DNA from: Helicoverpa zea
Lineage: Eukaryota; Arthropoda; Insecta; Lepidoptera; Noctuidae
Direction of reading: 5' to 3'
Assembly (NCBI RefSeq): GCF_022581195.2
Contig: NC_061454.1
Span: forward strand, 6,696,001-6,760,000
DNA: 64,000 bases
Shown here piece by piece: positions 32,559 through 45,800 of this stretch (within the stretch, counting starts at the first letter, position 1; each line of letters begins with the position of its first letter). A program made the translations under genes and the position numbers. Under the pieces are notes generated by a model that saw only the letters and a program-made list of their open reading frames with translations, was not told where the DNA came from and searched no databases.

Positions 32559-35500
32559 ATGGAAATTGGTGGCGAAAATGTAGACTTCATGAAACTGATT
32601 AACGTTAAGGGTAATATTGAGAATATTACTCCTCACAAAATAGCAGTAGTAGCTTTTATACGAGAATATGGACTGTTGAAAATTGAAGGTATGTTTGTTT
32701 ACTATATTAGACTTTATGAAATGGTTAAATCGCTAGTGCTTATTTATTTACAATATCAGGGCCGATATTATAAACATGGTATTGTTCATGTTTCAGCAAA
32801 CAGGATGATTGATTGCACTGTGGCATCTAAATATAGAAAGGATTTCTGTATGCTTGCTCTTAAATTAATACAGGTAAACATTTATTTCTATAATTATTGA
32901 ATCTATGTTGCTTTGACCGTTATTATACATAGTTAAGCACATCACGCCACACATCTATATATATAATAATGAAACCCGCTTTCCGTTGTCACGACATAAC
33001 ATGAAAACGGCTTGACCGATTTGGCTGAAAATTAGAGGGGAGGTAACTTAGACCCGGGAGAAGGTTTTTGTCACCATTCGGCTATGGGACGCGGGTGAAA
33101 CCGCGGGCGAAAGCTAGTTAAAAATATAAATATAACCTTTAAAAGATATGTCTAAGTTTGAAATTATTTTTTTCATGTCTAAGACTGAAATAATTTTTTC
33201 AACCCCTTTAAATATATTTCGTATATGTTTTATCATAAATAATAACATTTATTGCAGTGCCCAGATATGGAGTTTAAAGAATTGGAAGCATTGCTGACTG
33301 ATGGACGGTACAATCTGTTGAGTGTTCATCTACAGAACTTCTGCGTCCGTCTGCAGAACATATATGTTAATGGCGTTAGTGCTCTGACGGACTGTGTTAC
33401 TTCTAGAATAGACAAGCTGATGATTGAGTCCAATCCTTGCATTATGGCGAGATATAGTGTATTAGGTAAACATCTGACTGACTTAATATCACTTCATATT
33501 TTCACATTACTTATTTTAACACTACAATGGTTGGTTTCAGGGCTGTATTTACGAAGAATATTGCTCCACTTAGATAAGTTAACCTTTGTTCAAGTTGTAT
33601 CATTGTACAAGTCATTTTGTCTGTATTACCAGAGAGGCAGGCCTGGATTAATGATGAGGTCTTTAAGCAAAGAGGTAACTAATAACACTTCAAGATTAGA
33701 ATACATATGGTTTATTATGCGGTTTGTGACATTATGATTTACTCATCGTATGCTGGGGGCTGGGGATGAGCATAAGTGCAACACAATTGTTTTCTACTGT
33801 CTTGCTCACCATACAGCATATGAGAGATTACTTTGTGTTGCAGAAATTAAACAATATGGAGCAGCAGACAACAACTACATCTCCAGTGATGCCTGAAGAA
33901 TCTAAACCATTGGAATTGTCTATGAGAATGAATATAATAGATAGAGATAAGTAAGTCAGTTGCCTTTTATATCATCTGAGTTTTTCTACATGGCCAGTAA
34001 GTAGTAGATAAGTATTAAAATAAAAGCTGATGGTTAACCCAAATATGCAGTATCTTAATTGAGAACAACATGTTACCCACTCATAATAACCAGTTTAAAC
34101 TGCTTCTCTATAATGAAACTGAATTGAAAGATGTGTCATTATTGTTTCAGCAGTTTTGAAGAATGTCAGTGGTCAAGGAAACAAGCTGAATTATTCACTG
34201 CACAGCAAGCTAATTTATTACAAATCAACGAGAAGAAAGCTATGCAACCTCGACAGTTACAGAAAACCATTATACAAATAATCAACGATATACCTGAATA
34301 CCCAGATATAGTGAGTACTTTGTACCACACAATCATTCGATTTTTTTACCATTTTTAATAAATATTGTAATGTAATTTAAAATATTTTTTCAGCACTTCC
34401 TCAGTTTTCTAAATTGCATCCGGTCCAAAGAGTTCAGTGGTGCTCAGGACTCTTTGTATAATTACTTTGACAGAACAATATTCAACTCAACTGGAAACAA
34501 CAATACTGGCAATGATAGAAACAAGAATTTTCGTTATGCGGCTCTAAACAGAGCGGCAATGCATACACATTTTGGTCACAGGTGAGTTGGTGGGTGTCAG
34601 CTCTGTGAATATAAGGCAAAAGCTGGTTCATAATTCTTTAGTTGGTTTTGATTATATTTACAGTGGTCTTCTGTTATTTATATTTTTCTGTCTTGTCCAC
34701 GTGCTGTTCGCAGATCAGTGGCAATGGAGGCTGTACGCGAAGCACTGGCGCGGGCGCAGGAGGCCGCGGACTACGCGTGCCTGGTGGGCGCGGCCACGTG
34801 GGGTGCGCTGGCGGGCGGGCGCGCTCGTCGAGCGGCCCTGCTCACCCGGGCCCCGCGCGACCCACCACCCGGGGCCCCCGCCGCTCCCCTCGCCGCGCCG
34901 CCCGCTGCTGCGCCCTCCCACCCGCGACATACCGCCGCCGCCGCACAGCTGCTCGCGCAGCACGCTGCCGTTAATGGCGCCAAACCTGCCTATATCTTTC
35001 AGGTTAATTGAGGGCATAGCACCTATTAGTTCAGGATGCTGTAAATGAGAATGGTAGTAAAATATCAGCACTTTGTTTACAGGTTATTATGCGGGGCGAC
35101 TCGATAAATTATCTGCACTCAATGACTGACCTCACGATGGCCGGGTTAGCAAACACTGCTGCGTTATGGGCGCTCTACGGCAAGACTGAGATGGCATCAG
35201 TGGCCTGTCAACTTCTCCTTGGCCTTAACACTAGTAAGTTATCTGGTGGCATGTGCTTCAGTACAGGCGTCACTGCTGTTATTACCCATTATGTACTCGA
35301 AATACATATTTAATGTAATATTTTGTCCTTAGAATGCAAGGTTGGCAGCGGCAGCGTGTGGCACGCGCCTCCGTCGCTGAGCACGGGCGGCGCGGGCGCG
35401 GCGGCGGTGGCGGCGTGGCGCGGCGCGGCGGCGCTGCAGCACGCGCTCGCCTCGCACCTGCCCGCGCCGCACGCGCCGCGCCACCACGCCGACCGCGCGC

Positions 35501-37295
35501 TCTATGCAGGTCTGTAGCTTGTACGCGAATACTATGACGGCTACACAAGTCTGAAGTCGTTCACAACGGGGCAGAACTTCGCCGTATATACCTACTACAT
35601 ATATACCACTACTACATATATACTACATATATACCTAAGTATATCGCCGTACTGTCATTATATACCTATTAATTTTTACGTTTGTATAAATTCTAATTTA
35701 AATAATCCAGTTTTGGAAACTTTTGTATTTTTACTTTTGTTTCAATTGTATCCATGTAGCCACGACATGAAACCAATTTTATACAAATTATGTAAAGTGC
35801 CCAGGACTGTAGGTACCTGTTCTTTGTCATCTAACTGTGATCAAACGTCTTTTCGACACACAAACTTTAGCACACACACTATTTCTTTTAAAATATCTAA
35901 ATCGATGTCGATTTCAGGAAAGTGGGAGGAAGCGGAACAGAGTATCAGGCAACTGGCTTCTTCAGACAGATGGGAGAGTCAACTATTAAAAGCTGAAATG
36001 TATTACCTGAAGGGAGATCCGACCGAGGCGCTCGAGTCACTATACGACATACTGGATTACTGCAAGACTGAAGATGACAGCCTACACTTCGTATCCCTCA
36101 GAGTGAAAGCCATGATACTAATGTCTCAAGTCCAACACTCGTTCAGTAATATTCAATCCACAAATATAATGTTACTGAACGAAGCATTGTGGTTGGCAAA
36201 GGGTTACCATTTACATTATTTAGCTGCTACCGCTGAAATGCATTTGGCTAATGTACAAATAAGTATGGGATGTGCGAAGAACGCGTTGTCACTAGTCAGG
36301 AAAGCTTTGCCTACTATTATGGCGGATGGCAGTGCATACGACATGGCTAGAGGTATTTTTTTTTTAATTGACATTATGTACTTCTAAAGTCAAAGAACTT
36401 TTCCTCTCTGACTGGTGTTTCGTTTGTATATTTTTAAAATTGCTGACACATAAATCGTACTTCGGAGACGCAAAGTTATTTGATTTGCTCCATGATAAGA
36501 CCTATCTTGGAATATTTTCTGAAGCTAAACATATATTTCAGCCATGTTGTTGTATACGAAGTGCCGGATCGCGACCGCGGCTCCGTCAGGTGAAGCGAGG
36601 CTGCAAGTGCTTCAGTCGTGTTGTGAAGCGCTAGAATTCGTCAAAAAGAATTTTGCCAAAGTTGGCGCTCATGTTCGGCTGTTGCAAACATGGTATTTAC
36701 AGGTAAGCTTCTTGACGTCGACGGTTTAAAAAATAAGATTTCAAATTTATACAGTGGCGGCATAGCATCGGGTGGCATCGGTGGTGAAATTTGGGACGCA
36801 AAACGATATCAAAAGAAATCAGAGAAAGCAACTGTAAAGTGTAAGGCGCGAGCGCAGCGAGCGTGAAATTTTTGAGTTTTAACACAAAAGTACCCAAACA
36901 AGTTTGAAAAAAGCACTATAAAGTGAAGAAGGCGCGAGCGCGTAATTTTTGATATTTGGGACGCAAAAAGATATCTAAAGAAATTAGAGAAAATTACTCT
37001 TCTGCCCGCGCCATCCTGGGCGTGCAGATATGTGCCGAGCAAGATGGCACCCCCCGAGATGTGGCACCCGGGGCGGACCCCCTCCCCCCCTTACGCCGCT
37101 ACTGAATTTATACTAACTTTGCAATAATTCATGATACTTATTTAGGTACTTTATCTTATGTTCTTGTTGTTCCAGGCTCAATTATACCACGACATTGGTA
37201 ACCACGCGGCAAGGAATCAGTGCGCTTGGATGTACCGGCAATTAGAATTACAGAATTCTGTAGAACCATCTAATATGTTACTGGTTATGTATTAA
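32559..37295 (+). CDS. ANAPC5: Anaphase-promoting complex subunit 5
   Basis: Thirteen coding exons: 32559-32688, 32797-32873, 33258-33465, 33541-33674, 33844-33950, 34151-34310, 34394-34581, 34714-35002, 35083-35233, 35333-35509, 35918-36352, 36542-36702 and 37176-37295. They total 2337 nt, giving 778 residues (human about 755). Recognisable blocks are NITPHKIAVVAFI at the N-terminus, the SFLNCIRSKEF...YFDR and FRYAALNRAAMHTHFGH block, and the TPR-rich C-terminal half with KWEEAEQSIRQL, LKAEMYYLKGD and AAARNQC-type repeats. APC5 is a scaffold subunit of the APC/C ubiquitin ligase that drives exit from mitosis. Exons 8 and 10 are extremely GC-rich and code Ala/Arg/Pro-rich sequence unlike the rest. 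Intron 12 holds a hAT element and intron 2 holds a repeat copy. Confidence 0.95.
32960..33119 (-). repeat. Lepidopteran interspersed repeat in ANAPC5 intron 2
   Basis: Reverse orientation copy of the family at 6221-6412. It contains 'ctatgggacgcgggtgaaa' and 'ccgcgggcgaaagctagt' and starts 'tatatataataatgaaa'. The phrase 'gaaaacggcttgaccgatt' is typical of this moth repeat. No coding sequence. Confidence 0.65.
36752..37104. mobile_element. Short hAT-type element in ANAPC5 intron 12
   Basis: 353 bp with the exact 8-bp duplication 'aatttata' at 36744-36751 and 37105-37112. The left end reads 'cagtggcggcatagc' and the right end, reversed, 'cagtagcggcgtaag', so the inverted ends are imperfect. 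The interior holds 'gcgcgagcgcagcgagcgtg' and a weaker second copy, plus 'gtggcacccggggcggac' near 37060. That last phrase also occurs at 55495-55513. No transposase. Confidence 0.88.
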
Positions 37296-37429
37296 ACTAT
37301 TTATTTACAAAAAATATGTTTTTGATTTGAAATTAAAACCAAATAAGCTTAATTATAGTGTTTATTGGTACTTTCTTATTGTTCAACTTAATTAATATGT
37401 TGCATATTGGTCACTTATAAAGATGTTTT

Positions 37430-40400
37430 TTAATAGAGTTTATCATTCAATAGAGCTTTCTCGACGATTTCAGACATTGTCACTTTTATATCTCTGCATA
37501 AAACTTCGGCAACTAAAACCTTTGATTCTGGCTGTACCTCTGAGGGAACGTAAGCTCCCTCGCCAAGTATACTGGTATCATTCCAGCAGTGACCGAGTGA
37601 TGCTTGAGACTCGCATATCCTCCCGAGTTGTAACAACAGAGATGTTATATCTTCTAAAAGAGATGGGAATGCCGTACAGATCCTCACTAGAGACTTCAGT
37701 ACTGGCTGAAACAGTTCCAACCGCAGATCACTTGGGAGAACAGACAAAAGAGTCGATAAAGTATTGACGCATAATCTCGCTATAGACATCGCTTTCGGTA
37801 ATGCATACTGAATAGACAAATGCGATACGAGATCAACTGCGAATATTTGCTTCTCAAGCGAAGCTTGGCTAAGAAGCTCAGGTATAAAGTCCAAGCATAT
37901 GTGCATTGAAGGTATTCCTTGAACTGTGACCGGCAGCAGTTCTCTTGGGTACCCTTGAAAATGTACCAGTTTTGCTAAAGATGGTTCAGATATAAATATT
38001 TGATGAAGGAAGGAACAAATGATACTTCTAACTTCCCGAAGAGCCCACATCAATTCAGGTTTAGCTTCGTCATCTGCGGTCTCCAAGCATGCTTCGAGTA
38101 ATATTTGTAATGCCGCACTTTCTTGTGCCGCTACTAAAGCATTCTTTAATTCTTCTCGTTCTGCATCAGATGTCAATTGTCCACTTTTCTCGAGCAACGG
38201 CTTGTCTAATAAATGTCGACTAAGTTGGCTTCTTGAAGCTGCTAAACTGGCCTCTAATATTCTCAGTATAATCTTTAAAATAGGGCCGCATCTAAATACT
38301 CTGATGTCGCAGCGCAGCACTTGTAGTGGATCAACCAAAACATTCTCTTGTGTTATGGTCACGTTTTTGACGCCACCATTGATATCCAGTAACGCATTGA
38401 TAGTCATAATCCACAGGCAACGCGGCAATACTGTATTTAGACGTAACCAGACTTCGTGATATAACTCCTGTATGTGCCGTGGCACTTGATCACCTAGCAC
38501 GTTTTTGAAATATTTAACAAATGTTTCAGCATGCGGCCATATATCTGTGGGATTTTTATTAAGCATAGCTTTCAAAATCTTTCCAGTTTTATATGGGTTT
38601 TCTTCGATAGTTCGGAATGCGTCATCTATAGCTGTTTCTGAAAGATTTATGTCTACTTGATGACGATTTGAATCTCCAAATACTTGATCGTCCATCCAGT
38701 CATCTACTAGAGACAGTTGTGGGAAGTGAGTAGCCAATAGCCGCAACAGAGGGCTGAAGAGACCACCATAACTCATCTGGTCTTTTTGAGCTTGATGAAG
38801 TAAATATTTGATGGGTAATTCAGATAGAAAGGCTGCAGAGTAACTCTTTACTTTGCGACCATTCGCCATAAGAGTAGCTGTGTTAGACAATCTAACATCT
38901 TCATACAGCAGTAGGTAGTATATCAGGAGCAACTGTGATGCCAAAGTTGGTTTCTCGATATTGATCTCCATCGAGGTTTCTCCATTATCAACTTCCATTG
39001 GTGCAAATGGTTTACTTTGAACATCAAAATTAGCTCCAAATATGGAATTTCTGAAAACTTTTCTGATCTCTTCCTCCATTATAGGTTTGTTTACATATTC
39101 ATTTGTGCCTTTGTTGTTTATGATAAGGATAGAATTGACGTAAACTTCAACTAAGGCTGGCATGACGGGATGCAGAGGAGCTGTGCAGTTGCATATTTGT
39201 CTGTATATCCAATTTTTGATTGGGACTTTATGTTTGGAGAAAGCTCGAGACTTCAACAGTTGATGAATACAATGAACTGGTAAATAGCCTGGTATGTTGC
39301 TGTTGAGATTTGCTGTCACCGGTACTTTGACGGCGTGGGCTGTTACAACCTGGAAAATAGAAAATGCAAGGTAAAATATGAATTAAATGGATACATATAT
39401 GAAGTTCAGCTCGAAACTGTTCTTTTTCATACCTGTTCAGTAAATATTTCTTGTGTGAAAGCTTGTTTTATTCTGGCGAGGCCATTCGGTCGCACAGGCA
39501 CGCGCATGCCCAGCGTGGCACAAACAAGTTCACCCACCGCAGTCAGCTGCCCAGAATGGAAGTGAATTGCTATCAACAGTAACATTTCGCCAAAGGACGC
39601 GGTGACACCCGAAGTGCTGTAAAAATAAAATTGCAAGATAGTTATTGTTACAAATTATTAGGCTTCTTACTAAGTACCATTTATATGGAATCGTTATTGT
39701 TACCTTTCGAAATAAGCTTCTTCTTTGACCAGCCATTGCACCCATTCTATAGCTTTCTTTTCATGTTCAGGTGCAGCTGAAAGAAAAATGTTGAGGATTG
39801 TTACATTGTTGGCAGTTACAATACGGAATATCAACTTCAACGAAATTTCATACATACCCATTAGAGATGGGCATGCAAGTATCATACAAAGACTCAGTGA
39901 TACAAATCTGACTCCAGCAGGTGTAGGAGGTGGCTTTTGTGTAACTAGCCTTAGCAGACCGGCCACTTCATCATCTTGGAACTTAATGCCTGCAATGCCT
40001 CTTAGAGCACAGTACAATCGCAATAGTGCTGATGCCTCAACCCCAGCACTAGCATCTTTCAATCTGTTCAGCAACTCTTGGCGCAGTTTTGTCAAGGCTG
40101 CATGCCCATCACCTTTGCCGCGTTTATGTGAGTTACGCAAAAAAGTCGCGAACCATGCTCTGGTAGTCTGATCTGATCCTAGGAGAAGTCCAGACATGAA
40201 TGAAACCTGTAATGATATTCTTATTAGAAGAGAACTTTTACATAACATGACCAATGTGATCATAGATATGTACCGTCATACCCCAAAAACTTTTAAATGT
40301 CTGTTGAACACTTGTCAAAAAAAATTACAAATTCTGACATTGATATATGGTCAGTTTTGCAGCGACATTTTTTTAGACAAGTGTTCAACAGATGTTTAAG

Positions 40401-42264
40401 TTTTTGTAGTAAGGCCAATATAGTTTGCAGTTAAAAGTATAGTTAGTGTAGTAATAAGTATGTGGTATGTTGGCCTACCAGGTCATCCTGATGGTGCTTC
40501 AAGGTGAGTGTTATGACCAATGAGGGCAGTCTCGAGGCTGATGCTGCTTTGGCCCTTACAGCAGCTGCCAGGTGCGGACAAGCTGCACACAATGTAGTCA
40601 GAGTTTTAGCTCTGATGCCACCTTCTTCACTTCTATCTGCATTCATTACTAGTGATTCAGCCACTGAAACACAAGGATCAATTTTAGATAGTGTGATAAG
40701 TCTTATAGGTGTCTCTTTTCAGTTAATTAACAAGTAAATAAGAAGCAATTAAGAAAACTGTTAATTGATATGAAAGTCTGGGCGCTGTTCTAGGGATATA
40801 TTCCTATCAAATAATAATAATGGCCATTGCATAACCAAGTGGCCAAGATCATCCACCAGCAGCTTGCTCTGCAGTACAAACTTGTAGATCTTGAGGTACC
40901 GTACTACAGGTATGCGCCCGACCCAGTTCTCGAAAAGGACCATATCACGTTGTACAGGGATCGATCTATCATCACTGACAGGACTATTTCAGCCAATAAG
41001 CCTGATATAGTGGTGATAGATCGATTAGCGCGCCGCGCGATGATAGTCGATGTCGCCGTCCCGCATGACGAGAACCTCGTGAAAGCTGAGAAAGAGAAAC
41101 AAATAAAATATCTTGACTTAGCGCACGAGGTTGTCGCCATGTGGGATGTCGACACAGCTGTTATTGTGCCGATTGTCATTACGGCCAATGGTCTAATAGC
41201 CAAGAGCCTCGACGAACACCTCAGGAGGCTCTCGTTGGGCGGCTGGATCAAGGGACTGATTCAGAAGGCAGTACTCCTTGATACGGCACGTATTGTGAGG
41301 AGGTTTCTGTCTCTGGGACCCTAACCACCGATACCTTGGACCCTGTGCCCGATATCGGTGGCAACCTATTTTTTTTATATTTTTAAATGTTTTTTATTTT
41401 TATATTTAATATTTAAAAATGTAAATAATATGTTTGAAAATAAATAAATGTCATGAGTAATATGGCCATTGGAGACAGTCTACTAAGTACTGGTATGGTA
41501 CTGGAAAAATGAACCAACCTTCTTGTAATGTATCTGGCATGTTGGCTACCACCCAAGAAATGATGATGGGTCCTTTATTCACATAAAGTAGTACCTCCAC
41601 AATGTCACAGACATTCAGCAGATTGGGTAGCTCTGCCAAGCTGATGTTAATCACATCGGTAACCTCTTCCAGATATACATCATTGTCAAAGAGTTCTGAC
41701 GGCTTCACACAACATTCAGCATTGGTGTTCTTGTTTTGATTGTACTCGGCTAACTGTGCCTGCATCAGCAGCAGTTCTGACAACACCAGACGAACTCGCC
41801 GGGGAGAGTCGGACTGCTCGAAATCGTTAGTCATGCCATTGGTGACGCTTTGTATCAGAAATGTTTCAGTACATTGTGATCCACTTTTCAATCTGAAATA
41901 TAGGATAAGAATTAAATTATAAACCGGTATTAGAAATATTTTAGGAGGAAGACAAATAACAACACACTAGGTACCTCATTTGCTGCTCTTTCTTCACATC
42001 AGTTTCTAGAGCATTAAATTCAATGGATAGAAGAGAAACTATGAAGTTGACCAAATCGATACCAGAGAGCATAGTAAGCACATCTTTCTTCGATTCGGCA
42101 CAAGTCCTGGTCGTGTCCAATGGGGCAATAAGCGCCATGCGGACAAGACATGGTATTATAGGGCGTAATTCCTCCGGTGTGAACTTTTTCAGTGCTGCAA
42201 TATCCAAATCTTTGATCGCCTTGAAGACGTTAGGTTGTACAGGTTTCATAAATGTTATATCCAT
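37430..42264 (-). CDS. INTS2: Integrator complex subunit 2
   Basis: Seven coding exons: 41975-42264, 41519-41892, 40479-40663, 39858-40206, 39704-39776, 39433-39616 and 37430-39349. They total 3375 nt, giving 1124 residues (human about 1200). The N-terminus carries the INTS2 signature: PNVFKAIKDLDIAALKK, IIPCLVRMALIAPLD, LTMLSGIDLVNFIVSLLS and FNALETDVKKEQQMR. Later blocks include SGLLLGSDQTTRAWF and VAGLLRLVTQ, and it ends near SEVQPESKVLVAEVLCRDIK. It is an alpha-helical scaffold subunit of Integrator, the nuclear complex that cleaves snRNA 3' ends and terminates paused RNA polymerase II transcription. The exon 2 donor is GTTGGT, required for frame. Intron 2 holds a LINE fragment on the opposite strand, and intron 3 a hairpin MITE. 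Its 3' end faces ANAPC5 only 134 bp away, with AATAAA at 37361-37366 (minus). Confidence 0.95.
40279..40409. mobile_element. Hairpin MITE in INTS2 intron 3
   Basis: About 130 bp that folds on itself. The arm at 40284-40323 ('aaaaacttttaaatgtctg' then 'ttgaacacttgtc') pairs with 40368-40405 ('gacaagtgttcaacagatg' then 'tttaagttttt'), with a 45-bp loop. TA dinucleotides flank it, fitting a Tc1/mariner-type MITE, but that assignment is inference. Confidence 0.7.
40830..41461 (+). mobile_element. 5'-truncated LINE with restriction-like endonuclease end
   Basis: The open frame at 40827-41324 gives a C-terminal protein piece: PYYRYAPDPVLE, DRSIITDRT, KPDIVVIDRLARRAMIVDVAVP (in part), HDENLVKAEKEK, KYLDLAHEV, GLIAKSLDEHL and a stop after RRFLSLGP. 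The PD...D-x-V pattern followed by lysines fits the PD-(D/E)XK nuclease domain at the C-terminus of R2/R4-type LINEs. The piece starts abruptly, runs to an AAATAAATAAATG tail, and is flanked by the 10-bp duplication 'atggccattg' (40820-40829 and 41462-41471). It is a typical 5'-truncated insertion in INTS2 intron 2, in the opposite orientation. It cannot move by itself. Confidence 0.85.
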
Positions 42265-42402
42265 GTTTATTGAGATAAAACACTCATATCACAATTGTAA
42301 GTAGCTAATTCTTCACTTCTATTAATTAAATTCGGTAGGAACACCAAAATCTCAATAATATTCAAATAAAAAGAACCAAACTATATAAACACCGACCATT
42401 AC
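42265..42402. promoter_or_regulatory. INTS2 start-proximal region
   Basis: The 138 bases between the INTS2 start codon and the left end of the Harbinger element are all that remains of native INTS2 upstream sequence on this side. The original upstream DNA would continue beyond 54155. Either the promoter fits in this piece or the element supplies it. Confidence 0.4.
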
Positions 42403-42887
42403 CCTTATTCGCTAACTTTCGGATTTTCAGCTGTCAACTGGCCTCAGTTGTCAACCGAACTTTGATGTCAACTGACAATTCCAAAACATCGGTATTTAGT
42501 ATCGCATGAAGTGGACATCAGTGGATATCTTTTCACGGTGCTTAACGTAAAAACTATGGTGACTAGCAGGGGTACTCTTGACAACTCTAGTTTTTATCGA
42601 CTATTATACTGCTAAGGTGGAAATACCTTATTAGCATTACATTACTACGTTTGAGAGAACGCTTTATTTTCAACGTGTTATACATTTAAAAACAATCTGT
42701 CTCGGTAAAATTCAGTATTTGCTTTCTATTGTGTGTGAACTTGGTGTCTAAAGTTCCGTGTGGTTGAACAATATTTTAACTGAGAACATTGTGAGTATTG
42801 TAGTTATTGTGAATTAAACAACTTAAATTCCTGTTTTGCATGCAAAGCAATAATTGATACACCATTTTATTATTATTTAGGTTTAAA

Positions 42888-45800
42888 ATGCCAGGACGCA
42901 GGAAAGTGTCACTGAGGCAAATGGAGCTGCTTCTAGAGTTTGCGCATTCCCATCGCGACATAGCGTTGGGCCGCTTTCCGCCAGGTCCTCAGGGAGTGCG
43001 GGACACTCGAGAAGCATGGCGGTCGATTTCGGTGGCACTTAACTGTGTCGGCAGCGGAGCCACTAAAACGCCGGACCAATGGCGCCGAGTACGTTTACTT
43101 CTTTATTTAAAAAACAGCACTTTAGCATGTTTGTATGGTGGCACGACTATATCTCATAATATTCACTTGCTTTTAATTTTGGATACTTACTTTGCATCTG
43201 TAAAACTTAATAGTAACTCATTGATAACTTTTTTTTATTTTGCTTTTTCTAAGTTTTTGTCACTGAATGAATGTAACATTGTTTGCATGTGTAACTAACC
43301 AGTAACTGTTTTTTTTGTCAAGTATTGGATAGAGTTCAAAGCAAAAACAAAAGGAAAAGCTGCAGACATGCGGAGGAGCACATCTGCGACTGGTGGAGGC
43401 CCTAACAGGCTGGTCCCTCTTAACTATATAGAGGAAAAGGTGCTGGCTTTGTTAGGCCCTGTTGTGGTTGAGGGATTGCCTGGTGTGCGCTTGCCCATTG
43501 ATGTTAGTTTAATTTCATATAAATATAATTTAAGTTTTATTGTCATCCGCTTCATTGAAACTACTACTTTATTTGTCAGGATGTTATGTGGTTTCTTTAC
43601 GCATATTGAAAAGAAAATTATTTCTTCAGATATTGTCACTTGGTGACCCACCAACTTCCCAGCCATCGATGTCTGGAGCTGTGGCTGTACACACCTCACA
43701 GCCTCCGGTGCCTCCTAAGCCCTCAACCTCTACTTATGATGAGCAGATAATGGAGGTTGAATGGCTTGACGACAGCCTTCTAGAGGGGACACAGCCTGTG
43801 GAGCAGATGCCTGCTGCAGAGGCTGTGGAGCAGATGCCTGCTGCAGAGGCTGTGGAGCAGACGCCTGCTGCAGAGGCTGTGGAGCAGACGCCTGCTGCAG
43901 AGGCTGCGGAGCAGACGCCTGCTGCAGAGGCTGTGGAGCAGATGCCTGCTGCAGGGGCTGTGGAGCCCACACTATCCAGTGAGGCTGCTATTAGTAAGTA
44001 CTTCTTAATTAATAAATAAAAAACAGCTTTTTATTTTATTTTTACTAGGCCTAGCGATAAGCAAGTAGTAATTAGGTAGTAGTAATTGTATTGTAAGGTG
44101 TATTATCCTGTAGTTAAATCATTGTAATTATATATATTTTTCTAGGGAATTCTGAGAGAGATGGTCCACAATGTTCAACCCCGAGCCAGCGTCAACGACC
44201 ACGACGAGCGAATGGTTAATAATTTTATTTCAATAACAAAAATTTTGATAATTTTACTACTACTATACTACTATTATATCGGGTGTGTCGTTCACAATCA
44301 CATTAAATCATATCGCATATACTTTATGATATTCTATGGCGAATTGTAAAAAAAATAACCTAATCCATTCAGTGGTTTAACCACAGGAGTCATTTTTCGT
44401 TTTTATAATTTACAACATCATGTGTAAAGCAGAGATAAATTTAGGAGTATCGTATGTTTTGATCAGTTGACAGCTGTCAGGTTTCAAGGGAGAATTTCAA
44501 TTGTTTGTAATGATTGTTTTATATGGTGTTCTAAGTTTTGCACATTTTTATTCCATTTACTTTGTTTGAAAAAATCATTTTTTTAGTTTTACGTATTTTT
44601 CTTTTTTCTTTGTGTTAATCGACATATATTAACCAGTATATTAAATTCTTGACCGTTATTTGAAGCTTACTAGTTTGAGATAGGCACCTACGTGTTTTCC
44701 GCTTTTATCTCCGTCCTTTTCTACCCCATATCTTGCATCTCTCTCGCACACCGACCAGTTTCACTCCCCACCAGGCAGGAGGCGACGAGTGTTCTCGGCG
44801 GCCACAGTTCGTCATTGGCGTCTTGTTTTCCGCCCGAGAAGGTTGTCTAACCAACCGCTGTAGTATTTCGTTGAAAAATAAACTCAGTGCTCTCGCAGAA
44901 CACAGGTGAGTTTATAATATTTTATACAATTTGTTAACGGTTTTACCGTTCGATATTCGATTTTGCGAAATCAAGTGTTAATATTTTGTACATCTACCCC
45001 TTTTTTGTCACGAGTTTCTTCCGTGTACTTTTTTTTTCAGTAATTTGTTTTCAGAATGAGTGACTTATAAAGCAAATACAGATGCGGTAAATAATAAAGC
45101 TACCACAGCCCGTGCACGTGACTATGGAAAAGAAAGCAAGCCCGAAGTTCCTAAGGCACCTGTGGCCCTAGTTCAATCCTGCAAGGCGTTCAACGGTTTG
45201 ACAAAAAGAATGGTGTGAGGTGCGGTCCAACCAGCATCTCCTTAGTTCGGACTGATCACTACCGCACTTGAAGAGGGCTGATGGTGTCAAGAAAGCTTTT
45301 CGGCCTTGAAAGACTTGGTACGCTCCCCTCGGACTACCAGTAAGTCTGTTAGCCACCTCCCATGGGGGTCGGCTCATTATCACGGCGTGTGATGGTTTTC
45401 GGCCTTGAAAGACTTGGTACGCTCCCCTCGGACTGCCAGTAAGTCTGTTAGCCACCCCCCGTAGGGGTCGGCTCATTATCTCGGCGTGTGATGCTTTTCG
45501 GCCTTGAAAGACTTGGTACGCTCCCCTCGGACTGCCAGTAAGTCTGTTAGCCACCCCCCGTAGGGGTCGGCTCATTATCTCGGCGTGTGATGCTTTTCGG
45601 CCTTGAAAGACTTGGTACGCTCCGCCTAGGACTGCCAGTAAGTATGTTAGCCACCCCCCACAGGGGTTGGCTCATTTTCACGGACCCGCGCAGGGTACCA
45701 ATCTTGCATGTTGCGAGACGCAGCATCATTACAAAGTGGGGACCAGTAAGTATACTAGCCACCCCCCACAGGGGTCGTTTCATTATCACGGACCCGCGCA

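Noticed and set aside
34715..35071. Long antisense frames over ANAPC5 exon 8
   Set aside because: High G+C removes stop codons in all frames; only the sense frame joins its neighbours with intact splice sites.
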